Source: Pedobacter soli
GTDB lineage: Bacteria > Bacteroidota > Bacteroidia > Sphingobacteriales > Sphingobacteriaceae
Length of the DNA: 64,000 nucleotides
NCBI RefSeq assembly: GCF_900101435.1
Contig: NZ_FMZH01000004.1
Span: 465,568 to 529,567 of the forward strand
Reading direction: 5' to 3'
This document shows, in pieces, positions 43,763 to 52,278 of the stretch. Position numbers and translations under genes: made by a program. Position 1 is the stretch's first letter; each line of letters starts with the position of its first letter. The notes below the pieces were generated by a model. That model did not search any database. It had not been told where the DNA came from and saw only the letters and a list, made by a program, of their open reading frames with translations.

Positions 43763-43788
43763 GAAGTCAGATGTTACCATCTGACTTT
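43763..43788. terminator. Hairpin related to the one at 42057
   Basis: AAGTCAGATG (43764-43773) pairs with CATCTGACTT (43778-43787) across TTAC and is followed by TTAAT. The shared words with 42057-42079 include GTGAAGTCAGAT before the loop and ACCATCTGACTTTT after it. It lies about 108 bp beyond the leftward gene's stop at 43896 and could end its transcript. Confidence 0.55.
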
Positions 43789-43895
43789 TAATAGGTTCTA
43801 AACACGGTTGTCATTCTGAGCCCGTCGAAGAAGCTTTGCTAAGCTAAGGTGCTTTGGCATATCGGCAGGCCCAGGATCACAAATTTATTCTTAAA

Positions 43896-44426
43896 TTATT
43901 TCCCCTTCATCGGGTGCTGCACATATTCAGACCAGCCTACTACTTTACCATTTTTCATTTTAAAATCGTTAAAGCAGTTAACGGTATCTGTTTTACCATC
44001 TTTCATTGTCGAGATTTGTTTATACCACAAACTCACCCATTCTTCTGATTTATCTTTGCTAATTACCGATTCCATATCTTCCATATCGATCTGGATTTGT
44101 TTAAACCGGTCTATTTCGTGCTGTGCCTCACCTAAAAACTGACTTCTTGTACCTTTAAAGCTGTAGTTATCTACCATTAGCCAGATGCTGTCACCCAGAA
44201 AAGGTTTAACTGCAGCCGTATCCAGAGATGCAAAGCCTTTTAAAGCACTCATGGCGGCGATCATGTTCTGAGGTTCAGGATTCATTTCCCAGCTGTGCAC
44301 CTTTTTAGGTGTGTAGGGATACTTCGTGGTATCGGAGGTTACCGATTCAGTTGTTTTTGCTTCTTTACTCTGGCATGCCGCCAAAAGCAAAGCCACCGCA
44401 AATAGGGGGATTAGTTTTTTGATCAT
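43896..44426 (-). CDS. NTF2/SnoaL-like lipoprotein
   Basis: A 176-residue lipoprotein: signal ending LLLAAC, lipidated Cys18, then a hydrophilic stretch and a domain (about 55-170) with the SnoaL/NTF2 pattern of one helix-rich start (MIAAMSALKGFASLDTAAVKPFLGDSIWLMVD) and later strands (EWVSLWYKQISTMKDGKTD, NCFNDFKMKNGKVVGWSEY). The closing K-x-G-K-V-x-x-W is typical of the fold. Enzymatic role cannot be assigned; it stands alone between repeat DNA and cutC. Confidence 0.75.
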   Translation of the reverse strand: MIKKLIPLFAVALLLAACQSKEAKTTESVTSDTTKYPYTPKKVHSWEMNPEPQNMIAAMSALKGFASLDTAAVKPFLGDSIWLMVDNYSFKGTRSQFLGEAQHEIDRFKQIQIDMEDMESVISKDKSEEWVSLWYKQISTMKDGKTDTVNCFNDFKMKNGKVVGWSEYVQHPMKGK

Positions 44427-44472
44427 AATTAGTATAGTTAATGGTTAATTAAATATACTAAATAACTGAATA

Positions 44473-45237
44473 CTATTTATTTAAATTCCTGTTGATAATT
44501 GTTGTCAGTGCCTTAACTTTCTCTTCGGACGTTAATTCGTAACGGTATTCATCTTCAATACTGCCCATTTTGGTCTCAGTATTCCGGTATTCCATTTTAC
44601 TGGCAACAAATACCTTTGCCGATGCATGAAAGTTGGTAGCACCAGTCTGGCTAATTAATTTCTGAATATTGCCCTCGTTTATCCCTGCACCCGGCATAAT
44701 GGTAATGCGGCCATTGGCTTTTTTAACGAGTTGAGCCAGTTTTTCAGCACCCAGAGGAGCATTGGGAGCACCTCCAGAAGTTAAAACCCTTTCAACCTTA
44801 AGGTCAATCAGGTCTTCCAGTGCCTGATCCATATCATTACTCATATCGAAAGCCCGGTGAAAAGCTACTCCCATAGGTTGCGCCAGGGCAATGAGTTCGG
44901 CACATCTGCTTTTATCAATGCGACCATCGGCACGAAGTATCCCGATAACCACACCTTCACATTTTAAAGCTTTACAAGCAATTATATCTTCTTTCATCAA
45001 CTCAAACTCAATGTCCGAGTACAAGAAATCGCCACCCCTTGGGCGGATAATTGGCCAGATGGCTATGCTGAGATTTTTTTTAGCTAGTGCGATTTGACCA
45101 TAACTGGGGGTAGTACCGCCTTCGGCCAGGTTATCGCAAAATTCGACCCTGATGGCGCCGCCATTTTGTGCAGCCAGGGCAGAGGTATAAGAATTGGCAC
45201 ATACTTCTAATCCACCAACCGTTCCGTTATTATTCAT
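44473..45237 (-). CDS. cutC: CutC-family protein
   Basis: A 254-residue TIM-barrel protein. Signatures are LEVCANSYTSALAAQNGGAIRVEFC with LAEGGTTPSYG at the start, IWPIIRPRGGDFLYSDIE, GVAFHRAFDMSNDM and LTSGGAPNAPLGAEKL. The family was named for copper homeostasis in E. coli, though this role is disputed, and a PF3-like cytoplasmic enzyme function is possible. Not near the copper operon in this window (10 kb away). It is 18 bp after the DUF2314 gene on the same strand. Confidence 0.93.
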   Translation of the reverse strand: MNNNGTVGGLEVCANSYTSALAAQNGGAIRVEFCDNLAEGGTTPSYGQIALAKKNLSIAIWPIIRPRGGDFLYSDIEFELMKEDIIACKALKCEGVVIGILRADGRIDKSRCAELIALAQPMGVAFHRAFDMSNDMDQALEDLIDLKVERVLTSGGAPNAPLGAEKLAQLVKKANGRITIMPGAGINEGNIQKLISQTGATNFHASAKVFVASKMEYRNTETKMGSIEDEYRYELTSEEKVKALTTIINRNLNK

Positions 45238-45255
45238 GTTGTGCTTTAATTTAAA

Positions 45256-46134
45256 TTATTCTTTTGGTCCTTTAGGGCCGAGAACTACCCAACCTTTGGG
45301 CGATTTATAGGTGTTTAACTGCTGTACCGATTTGCCTCCATCGGCATGCCAGCATACTTCGGTAATTACCCAATGTGTTTCATCGATCTTTTTACGTTCG
45401 GGAAAAGCATTCTGGATACCTGAAAAATCAGGAAAGCCGTTTTCTTCAATGTTTTTGATGAAAGATAGCTTTAATAGTTCGGCCGTTTCGTTGATAACCT
45501 CCTTATTTAGGTCCATATCCATGCCCGAGAGGAGCGTAGCAGCCTCTTCGAAAAAATCTTTGCAGTCCATCGCCGCATGGATATCCTTATAATTGTACGC
45601 TTTTTCTAAAGAAAGGATTGCACCTTCCGGCGTTTCCAGATTGGCTTTAAAATGATCTACACCTTCATCAATATATAAATTAACCTGCTGATCGAAAGCC
45701 ATTTTATCCTGATCAGGAATGGTATCTCGGATTGCCCTGATGGTGTAACCTCCAATTAACCGGCCATTTTCAATAATCATCCAATCGGAAATCAGCTCGC
45801 GTTTTATGCCTATTTTCTGGTTCAGTTTTACATTGTGTACATTAACCGGCGCATTGCCTACGGTGCCAAATAAATTGCCTTCGTCATCAAAATGAGGATC
45901 GGTTAACCAGATATGCTCGCCGTTTTCACCATCAATAATCATCACTTTAATAGAAAAATAATCCTGCCCGGGCGATGGATTTTTCAAACTGGCTTCAAAA
46001 TACCATAGCGTAAGACCAGCCTTTTCAATGGCCCAATCCATTTTTTCATTATCCTCCGGAACCACCACCATATCTGGTTCGCCTTTGCGCTCGGCAACAT
46101 TTTTTTTGCCGAAAATCTTTGCTAGTAGTCCCAT
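45256..46134 (-). CDS. DUF2314-containing protein
   Basis: A 292-residue soluble protein. Residues about 30-140 follow the DUF2314/YegJ pattern: YFSIKVMIIDGENGEHIWLTD, FGTVGNAPVNVHNVKLNQ, RELISDWMIIENGRLIGGYTIRA. The C-terminal part (about 165-290) is helical then beta, resembling an NTF2-like accessory domain. Function is unknown. It lies 41 bp downstream of the glycosylasparaginase gene and 18 bp upstream of cutC, so it may share a transcript with either. Confidence 0.75.
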   Translation of the reverse strand: MGLLAKIFGKKNVAERKGEPDMVVVPEDNEKMDWAIEKAGLTLWYFEASLKNPSPGQDYFSIKVMIIDGENGEHIWLTDPHFDDEGNLFGTVGNAPVNVHNVKLNQKIGIKRELISDWMIIENGRLIGGYTIRAIRDTIPDQDKMAFDQQVNLYIDEGVDHFKANLETPEGAILSLEKAYNYKDIHAAMDCKDFFEEAATLLSGMDMDLNKEVINETAELLKLSFIKNIEENGFPDFSGIQNAFPERKKIDETHWVITEVCWHADGGKSVQQLNTYKSPKGWVVLGPKGPKE

Positions 46135-46176
46135 TAGCGTTTTATTTAGATCTGAGCTGTGAATATAGCCATTCTA

Positions 46177-47211
46177 TTAATAATAGCTTTTACCTTTAAT
46201 TAAAAGGTCTTGTTTTTCTGCATTGCATACCGCATAACTGAAACCTTGCTGAATGGCATAAGCACCATATTCGCCTTTTTTATTAATGGCCAGAAAACCA
46301 ACCTGGATATTTTTAGCCGTTTCGGGTTTCTTTTTAATGATGCGCATAACCGCTTCCTTGCAGGCTGCTTCTGGTGTATAACCTTGTCTCATCAATTCTA
46401 CTACTAAGAATGAACCTACGTTTCTAACCACTTCTTCGCCAACGCCTGTAGAGGTTGCACCACCAACTTCGTTGTCTACGTATAAACCTGCACCAATAAT
46501 CGGACTATCGCCAATGCGGCCATGCAGTTTATAGGCCATACCACTTGTGGTGCAGGCACCTGAAATATTGCCTTTGGCATCAATTGCCAGCATGCCAATG
46601 GTATCGTGGTTATATTGGTTACCTGGTAATTTTTGAGGGGCAGCTTTTTGGTAAAGCTTATTTTCGATATTCATTACCGGCGCATATTTGGCCGTTTTTA
46701 ACCATTCTTTCCATGCCTTTTCACTTGCGGGAGTAAGCAGGTTTTCTTTTTTAAAGCCCTGTTCTAATGCGAATTGTAAAGCTCCATCGCCAGCCAGCAT
46801 TACGTGAGGTGTTTTTTCCATTACTTTACGGGCTACCGAAATGGGATGTTTGATATACTCGAGCGCTAAAACCGCACCACAGTTACCTTGTTCATCCATA
46901 ATACAAGCATCGAGCGTAACGCGGCCATCACGATCGGGCAAGCCACCATAACCAACCGATTGATTTTTCTCATCAGCTTCCGGCACCCAAACACCTTGTT
47001 CTACAGCATCCAGCGCACGTCCGCCTGCAGCGAGTACCTTCCAGGCATCTGCATTGGCTGCAATTCCAAAATCCCAGGTAGAGATTACAATCGGGAAATT
47101 GGCAACCTTTGTTTTTTTCTGCGGAACTACGGCAGCAATGCTGCTTTTCTCGATAGCCAGCAGGCCGGCTGAAAGGGCAGAGGCTTTTATAAATTTACGG
47201 CGGTTAAACAT
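46177..47211 (-). CDS. Tat-exported glycosylasparaginase (N4-(beta-GlcNAc)-L-asparaginase)
   Basis: A 344-residue Ntn-hydrolase. The N-terminus NRRKFIKASALSAG carries a twin-arginine signal. The catalytic Thr204 lies in YNHDTIGMLAID, where self-cleavage after Asp203 makes the alpha and beta chains; TTSGMAYKLHGRIGDSPIIGAG and GATSTGVGEE complete the active site. It cleaves the GlcNAc-Asn bond of glycopeptides in the periplasm, as shown for the flavobacterial enzyme. The downstream sequence is the 84-bp repeat array on its promoter side. Confidence 0.93.
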   Translation of the reverse strand: MFNRRKFIKASALSAGLLAIEKSSIAAVVPQKKTKVANFPIVISTWDFGIAANADAWKVLAAGGRALDAVEQGVWVPEADEKNQSVGYGGLPDRDGRVTLDACIMDEQGNCGAVLALEYIKHPISVARKVMEKTPHVMLAGDGALQFALEQGFKKENLLTPASEKAWKEWLKTAKYAPVMNIENKLYQKAAPQKLPGNQYNHDTIGMLAIDAKGNISGACTTSGMAYKLHGRIGDSPIIGAGLYVDNEVGGATSTGVGEEVVRNVGSFLVVELMRQGYTPEAACKEAVMRIIKKKPETAKNIQVGFLAINKKGEYGAYAIQQGFSYAVCNAEKQDLLIKGKSYY

Positions 47212-47239
47212 GTATGTGTGGTGCTTTGTTGTTTTATTT

Positions 47240-47575
47240 GGTTAATTGTATAAATTGGTTAACTGGTTAATTGTTAGCTATTCTTTGAAAATTGCGATTT
47301 GGTTATTGGTTATTCCCAACCTGGGTTAATTGTATAAAACGTTTAACTGGTTAATTGTTTGTTATACTTTGAAAATTGTGATTTGGATATTGGTTATTCC
47401 CAACCTGGATTAATTGTATAAAATGGTTAACTGGTTAATTGTTTGTTATACTTTGAAAATTGTGATTTGATTATTGGTTATTCCCAATCTGGGTTAATTG
47501 TATAAATCGTTTAACTGGTTAATTGTTTGTTATACTTTGAAAATTGTGATTTGGACATTGATTATTAGTTATTGA
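47240..47575. repeat. 84-bp tandem repeat, four copies
   Basis: Four head-to-tail units begin at 47240, 47324, 47408 and 47492, each of exactly 84 bp and differing at only a few bases. Inside each, GGTTAA occurs twice or more, followed by a TTTGAAAATTG segment and ending near TATTCCCAACCTGG. The last unit decays after about 47560. It fills nearly all of the gap 47212-47610 upstream of the glycosylasparaginase gene and downstream of the nitrilase gene. The period is a multiple of three but no coding frame of substance is open. Confidence 0.95.
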
Positions 47576-47610
47576 TAATTGGTCATTGGTTCTTGAAGTT
47601 TGATTCTTCT

Positions 47611-48414
47611 CTAGCTGATGATAAACCTGTCTGCATCTTTAAGAAACGGGAACTGACGCCTGATTTTAACCAGTTCTTCGTAATTGATACTGAAAGTATA
47701 TAAGTCTTCGTCTTCTGGTTTGTAATAAACGGTATTGCCATAAGGATCTAAACACATGGATAGGCCACTGTGGTAAATCTGGTTGCCATCGTGCCCAACA
47801 CGATTTACAGCAATTACATAACTTTGGTTTTCAATGGCCCGTGCCGGAATGAGGGCTTTCCAATGTGCCGAACGTTTGTCTGGCCAGTTGGCCACTAAAA
47901 GCAAAATATCGTATTCCTGATCTACATTACGCAACCACACCGGGAAACGAAGGTCGTAACAAATGGCCAGTCTGATTTTCCAGCCTTTTAGTTCGACCAC
48001 GAGCTTGTTGTTGCCCGGACTAAAATGCTGATCTTCATCACCCATACCAAACAAATGGCGTTTATCGTAATGTTGGTGCGTTCCATCGGGCTCCATCCAG
48101 ATCAGGCGGTTATAATATTGGTTATTTTCTTTAATAATGATGCTCCCGGTGACCACGCAATTATATAAATCTGCCATTTTGTGCATCCACTGCATGGTTT
48201 TACCACCCATTTCTTCGGCTAAGGCTTCAGAATTCATGCTAAAACCGGTGTTAAACATTTCGGGCAGGATAATAAGATCCGTTTTTTCCCGTACACCCAT
48301 CGAAAGGCGAAGGGCCAGGTTTAAGAGGTTTTTATCGATGTTTTCCCAAAAAAGATAAGCCTGAAATACAGTTACTTTCAGGTTTTCGATTTGAGTGTAA
48401 ACAGGTGCTTCCAT
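47611..48414 (-). CDS. Nitrilase-family omega-amidase (YafV/Nit2-like)
   Basis: A 267-residue C-N hydrolase. The catalytic triad is E52 (ILPEMFNTGFS), K118 (HYDKRHLF) and C152 (AICYDLRFPVW). The YDKRHLFGMGDEDQHFSPG segment is typical of omega-amidases that hydrolyse alpha-ketoglutaramate or alpha-ketosuccinamate. It lies 21 bp downstream of the aminotransferase that can generate those amides from Gln or Asn, so the pair forms a transaminase/omega-amidase unit, as with E. coli YbdL/YafV and glutamine transaminase K. Confidence 0.92.
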   Translation of the reverse strand: MEAPVYTQIENLKVTVFQAYLFWENIDKNLLNLALRLSMGVREKTDLIILPEMFNTGFSMNSEALAEEMGGKTMQWMHKMADLYNCVVTGSIIIKENNQYYNRLIWMEPDGTHQHYDKRHLFGMGDEDQHFSPGNNKLVVELKGWKIRLAICYDLRFPVWLRNVDQEYDILLLVANWPDKRSAHWKALIPARAIENQSYVIAVNRVGHDGNQIYHSGLSMCLDPYGNTVYYKPEDEDLYTFSINYEELVKIRRQFPFLKDADRFIIS

Positions 48415-48435
48415 TTCTTTATGAGTTTGGTGCCG

Positions 48436-49581
48436 TTAAATATTCTTTAATTTCTCTGCAGCTAAAGCCAGCGTTTCGTGCTCCTTGGCAAAACAGAACC
48501 TGATAATTTTGTGATCAGTACCTTTCTGGTAAAATGCAGAAACGGGTATGGTGGCCACACCAAATTCTTTAATCAGGCGCATGCTGAAATCGGTATCTTT
48601 TTCATCGCTGATATTCCGGTAGCTGGCGCATTGAAAATACGACCCGTTGCAGGGGAGAAGTTCCAGTCTGCTTTCGGCCAAAAGGCTCCTGAAATAATCG
48701 CGTTTCTCCTGAAAAAATGCCGCAATTCCGGTGTAATTGGCAGGTGTTTGCAAATAAGTGGCAATAGCTTGCTGCATGGGACTATTAACGCTAAAAACGT
48801 TAAATTGGTGTACCTTCCTGAATTCTTTGGTTAGTTTTTCAGGTGCCAGACAATAGCCGAGCTTCCAGCCTGTAGCATGTAAAAGTTTCCCAAATGAGGC
48901 CACAATGAAACTGCGTTGCTTTAATTCAGGATATAACATTACGCTTTGGTGCTGCTGTCCATCGTAAATTAAATGTTCGTAAACTTCATCGCTTAAGATT
49001 AAAATATCGGTGCCGCTAACCAGTTTAATCAGTGCTTTCATATCATCTGCCGATAGTATGCTTCCTGTTGGGTTTTGTGGCGAATTTAAGATAATCATCC
49101 GGGTTCTGGCCGTAAACAATTTCTTCACCATATCCCAGTCAATAGCATAACTGGGAGGAGCTAATTCGTATGTTTTAACCAGTCCGCCAAGTAATTTAAT
49201 CGTTGGCGCGTAGCTATCGTAAGCAGGTTCGAATATAATGACCTCATCACCGGCACTGATTATGGCAGCAAGAGCAGTAAAAATAGCCTGAGTGCCGCCA
49301 GCAGTAATGGTAATTTCGGTATCTGGATTGTATTTTACCTTATATAGATTTTCTACTTTTGCCGCAATGGTTTCCTTTAAAAATGTTGAACCAGGCATTG
49401 GAGCGTACTGATTAAAACCATCCTGCATGGCTTTACTCACCAGTTCAACTAAATTGGGATCGCATGCGTAGTCAGGAAAACCTTGCGATAAATTAATGGC
49501 ATTGTGTTCTGCCGCAAGCTTGCTCATCACCGTAAAGATGGTGGTACTTACGCCAGGAAGTTTAGATTGTATATTCAGCAT
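48436..49581 (-). CDS. Fold-type I aminotransferase (YbdL/KAT/GTK-like, methionine aminotransferase)
   Basis: A 381-residue PLP enzyme when started at ATG 49581 (MLNIQSKLPGVSTTIFTVMS); an in-frame ATG 72 bp earlier gives an unlikely basic extension. Motifs are INLSQGFPDYACDPNLVEL, TITAGGTQAIFTALAA, NSPQNPTG, DEVYEHLIYD and SFGKLLHATGWKLGY, with the PLP lysine in SFGK and the Arg for carboxylate in IRFCFAKE near the C-terminus. Family members transaminate methionine, glutamine or kynurenine with 2-oxo acids. With the downstream omega-amidase it would salvage 4-methylthio-2-oxobutyrate using glutamine. Confidence 0.92.
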   Translation of the reverse strand: MLNIQSKLPGVSTTIFTVMSKLAAEHNAINLSQGFPDYACDPNLVELVSKAMQDGFNQYAPMPGSTFLKETIAAKVENLYKVKYNPDTEITITAGGTQAIFTALAAIISAGDEVIIFEPAYDSYAPTIKLLGGLVKTYELAPPSYAIDWDMVKKLFTARTRMIILNSPQNPTGSILSADDMKALIKLVSGTDILILSDEVYEHLIYDGQQHQSVMLYPELKQRSFIVASFGKLLHATGWKLGYCLAPEKLTKEFRKVHQFNVFSVNSPMQQAIATYLQTPANYTGIAAFFQEKRDYFRSLLAESRLELLPCNGSYFQCASYRNISDEKDTDFSMRLIKEFGVATIPVSAFYQKGTDHKIIRFCFAKEHETLALAAEKLKNI

Positions 49582-49685
49582 CTTATAAGCGAAAATAGAA
49601 AAAAAAAGCTTAAAGCAGGAATAGGCTGGCCTAAAACGCTTATGATGATACAAATATTATTGAAAACCAGAAGCCTTAATAGTTT

Positions 49686-50004
49686 ACCACGAAGACACGA
49701 AGATCACAAAGTATTTTAAAGATGCGTGATGCGGATTATGTATTCGTCATGCTGATCCGATAACATAGCTTTTTAACCAAATGATATATATTCTGAAGGT
49801 ATAATTATAGGTTATTTTTCAAATGATATATGTTCTGAAGGTATAATTATGGTCTCAGAGATGATAATTATAGACTGTTTTTCAAATGATATATGTTGAA
49901 GGTATAAAACGATTTTACCGCAGATCATGATTAAGCATCTACGTTTCTTATCTGTTAAATCTGCGGGAATTAATATTGCTTTGTGTCCTTAGTGCCTTTG
50001 TGGT
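49686..50004. repeat. Nested repeats between the aminotransferase and efflux genes
   Basis: This part of the gap 49582-50013 has no gene. It holds three copies of CAAATGATATATRTTC-type DNA (starting 49778, 49820 and 49883), the third shortened; perfect arms CCGCAGAT (49918-49925) and ATCTGCGG (49959-49966); and outer imperfect inverted ends (49686-49711 and 49979-50004, about 21 of 26 alike) of the ACCACAAAGGCAC/CTTTGTGTCC type. Such outer sequences are common dispersed repeats in Bacteroidota. Confidence 0.8.
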
Positions 50005-50013
50005 CAGCAAAAC

Positions 50014-51240
50014 TTAATGTGCAACCACAGCCGCATCAGCATCGGCTTCTACTTCACTGGTAATAAACCTGCGGCCAATTAACAGGCAAAATAGCGCTAT
50101 AAAGGCTGCCACAGTCATTACCAAGGGCATGGGTACTACCGAATGTTCACTGAATAAACTTACCATTACCGAGGCAAGCGCTCCCAAACCCATTTGCAAT
50201 GCGCCCATTAAGGCCGAAGCACTTCCTGCATTTTTAGAAAAAGGGGCCAGTGACAAGGCTGCTGCATTCGGATTAATTAAACCCAAACAGGCCAAGAATA
50301 AGGCAATAAAACCGATGGTACTGTATAAATCAAGCCAGTTATTTAAAGCAAAGATTAGGAATGTTAAACTGAAGATGCACTGGGCAACCAGTGCACAGGT
50401 TACAATTTTTTTACTGCTAAACCATTTCAAGATCAGACTATTTACCTGACTCGAACCAATAAATGATACCGATAAAAGGGCAAATATCCAGCCATAGCCC
50501 GTTTTGCTTACTTCATAAATCTTCATAAACACGGTGGGCGAAGAAGATACGTAAGCAAACAATCCTGAGAAGGTGATCGAACTGATTAAAGCGTAAGTAT
50601 AAAACTGCGGTTCACGCAATACGGTGAAAAAGCTATTCAGAATAGGTTTTGGCTTTAAAGAGTAATTGGGATCGGGTTTGTAGCTTTCTGGTAACTTAAA
50701 AATAGAGGCGAGCAGCATTAAAACAGCCATTAAGCCTAAGAAGACGAATACATATTTCCAACCGAGTGCCGAAATTAAATAACCACCGGCAGTAGGGGCC
50801 AGCATTGGAGAAACTGCAATAACCAGCATTAAAGAAGCGAATACCTTAGGACTTTCTTCTACCGAAAATAAATCGCGCACCATGGCTACAGAGGCTACAG
50901 CGGTAGCACAACTTCCGATGGCTTGTACAAAACGCAAAACAATAAGTTGATTCACATCAGTTACGGCTAAACATAAAACCGAAGAAAGGATATAAAGCGC
51001 TAAACCAAAATACAGCGGCTTTTTACGTCCATATTTATCGAGCAAAGGGCCATACAAAAGCTGACCGGCTGAAATTCCGATAAAAAAACTTGATAGTGAA
51101 AGGGCTACAACAGACTCGGTGCTCTTTAAATCTTTGGCAATATCAACAAAACCAGGCAGATACATGTCGATAGAAAACGGGCCAAGCGCAGCGAGTGAAC
51201 CTAAAATAAGTATTAAATAGAAGTGTTGTTTCTTAGCCAT
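50014..51240 (-). CDS. Bcr/CflA-family MFS drug efflux transporter
   Basis: A 408-residue transporter with 12 predicted helices. Family marks include FSIDMYLPGFVDIAKDL, SSFFIGISAGQLLYGPLLDKYGRKKPLYFGL (loop 2-3 MFS motif), RFVQAIGSCATAVASVAMVRDLF, and SPMLAPTAGGYLISALGWKYVFVFL (helix 5 motif C, antiporter signature). It would export small drugs by proton exchange. No regulator of the TetR or MarR type adjoins. The gene is leftward and its upstream gap (51241-51479) is AT-rich with nothing recognised. Confidence 0.92.
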   Translation of the reverse strand: MAKKQHFYLILILGSLAALGPFSIDMYLPGFVDIAKDLKSTESVVALSLSSFFIGISAGQLLYGPLLDKYGRKKPLYFGLALYILSSVLCLAVTDVNQLIVLRFVQAIGSCATAVASVAMVRDLFSVEESPKVFASLMLVIAVSPMLAPTAGGYLISALGWKYVFVFLGLMAVLMLLASIFKLPESYKPDPNYSLKPKPILNSFFTVLREPQFYTYALISSITFSGLFAYVSSSPTVFMKIYEVSKTGYGWIFALLSVSFIGSSQVNSLILKWFSSKKIVTCALVAQCIFSLTFLIFALNNWLDLYSTIGFIALFLACLGLINPNAAALSLAPFSKNAGSASALMGALQMGLGALASVMVSLFSEHSVVPMPLVMTVAAFIALFCLLIGRRFITSEVEADADAAVVAH

Positions 51241-51479
51241 AATCTGTTAGTTTTTCGGAGGTGCAAAGATTGGGAGATTTAATTTGCTAACCTAAATTTA
51301 CGGGTCGACCGATTGTAAAAATTACCACCGCACCTAAAATTGAATTAATCTGTGGCAAAAAATAAAAACACAGAAAGATCTTATATTGATTATACTCCCA
51401 TAATCTTTTAAAGTAAACAACTTGTTAAAAAGTATAATCCCTGCGGTTATGTGGCAGATTATTTTTAGATTTATTGCCT

Positions 51480-52250
51480 ATGACTTTTAAAACGAAAGAA
51501 AGCCGTTTGCTACTCGTTCTGGGTAGTTTTTTTGTGGCCAATGCAATATTATCAGAATTTATCGGTGTTAAATTATTCAGTGTAGAAGAAACGCTGGGCA
51601 TGAAGAAGTTTGACATCAATCTTTTGGGTGTTCCGCATTTGTCGTTCGTAATGTCGGCAGGGGTGCTAACCTGGCCCATTATTTTCATCATGACCGATAT
51701 TATTAACGAATATTTTGGGGTAAAACAAGTCAGGTTTTTATCTATACTCACTTCAATTTTAATTGCATTTGCCTTTATTGTGGTATGGGGATCTATGCAT
51801 TTAAGCGCTGCTGATTTTTGGGTTCATCAAAATATAAACGGCGAAGACCTGAACATGAACAATGCCTTTGCCGGAATATTCGGGCAGGGGATGTGGATTA
51901 TAGTTGGCTCCATTACAGCCTTTATTATCGGACAAATGGTTGATGTGCTCATTTTTCACCGGATTAAAAAGATAACCGGCGAACGGGCATTGTGGTTAAG
52001 GGCAACTGGCTCAACACTGGTATCGCAGTTTGTAGATAGTTTTGTGGTCATTTTTATTGCCTTCTACCTGAACCCTCAATATCACTACACCTGGAAAATG
52101 GTGTTTGCTATTGGCTTGGTGGGTTATACCTATAAGTTTATTGTAGCCATTTTAATGACACCAATCCTGTACCTCGTACATCGTATTATCGATGCCTATC
52201 TGGGTAAAGATTTAGCCCATAAACTCATGCAAATGGCTGGTCGTGGATAA
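51480..52250 (+). CDS. VUT-family queuosine-precursor transporter (YhhQ-like)
   Basis: A 257-residue integral membrane protein; the ATG at 51480 was chosen over a TTG six bases earlier. It has about six helices with FFVANAILSEFIGVKLFSV, MTDIINEYFGVKQVRF, and LRATGSTLVSQFVDSFVVIFIAFY, the signature of the VUT/YhhQ family that imports preQ0 or preQ1 for tRNA queuosine. An insert with acidic residues (INGEDLNMNNAF) is usual in Bacteroidota members. No preQ1 riboswitch motif was found upstream. Confidence 0.92.
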   Translation: MTFKTKESRLLLVLGSFFVANAILSEFIGVKLFSVEETLGMKKFDINLLGVPHLSFVMSAGVLTWPIIFIMTDIINEYFGVKQVRFLSILTSILIAFAFIVVWGSMHLSAADFWVHQNINGEDLNMNNAFAGIFGQGMWIIVGSITAFIIGQMVDVLIFHRIKKITGERALWLRATGSTLVSQFVDSFVVIFIAFYLNPQYHYTWKMVFAIGLVGYTYKFIVAILMTPILYLVHRIIDAYLGKDLAHKLMQMAGRG

Positions 52251-52278
52251 AAAAACTAACCAAATATATCGCTTGCTT

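Noticed and set aside
47212..47610. Tandem array as a CRISPR
   Set aside because: Units of 84 bp are contiguous and alike throughout, with no alternation of repeat and unique spacer, and no cas genes adjoin.
51241..51479. Possible preQ1 riboswitch before the queuosine-precursor transporter
   Set aside because: No hairpin followed by the A-rich AAAAAACUA-type tail of preQ1-I was found, nor a larger class II fold that I could draw.
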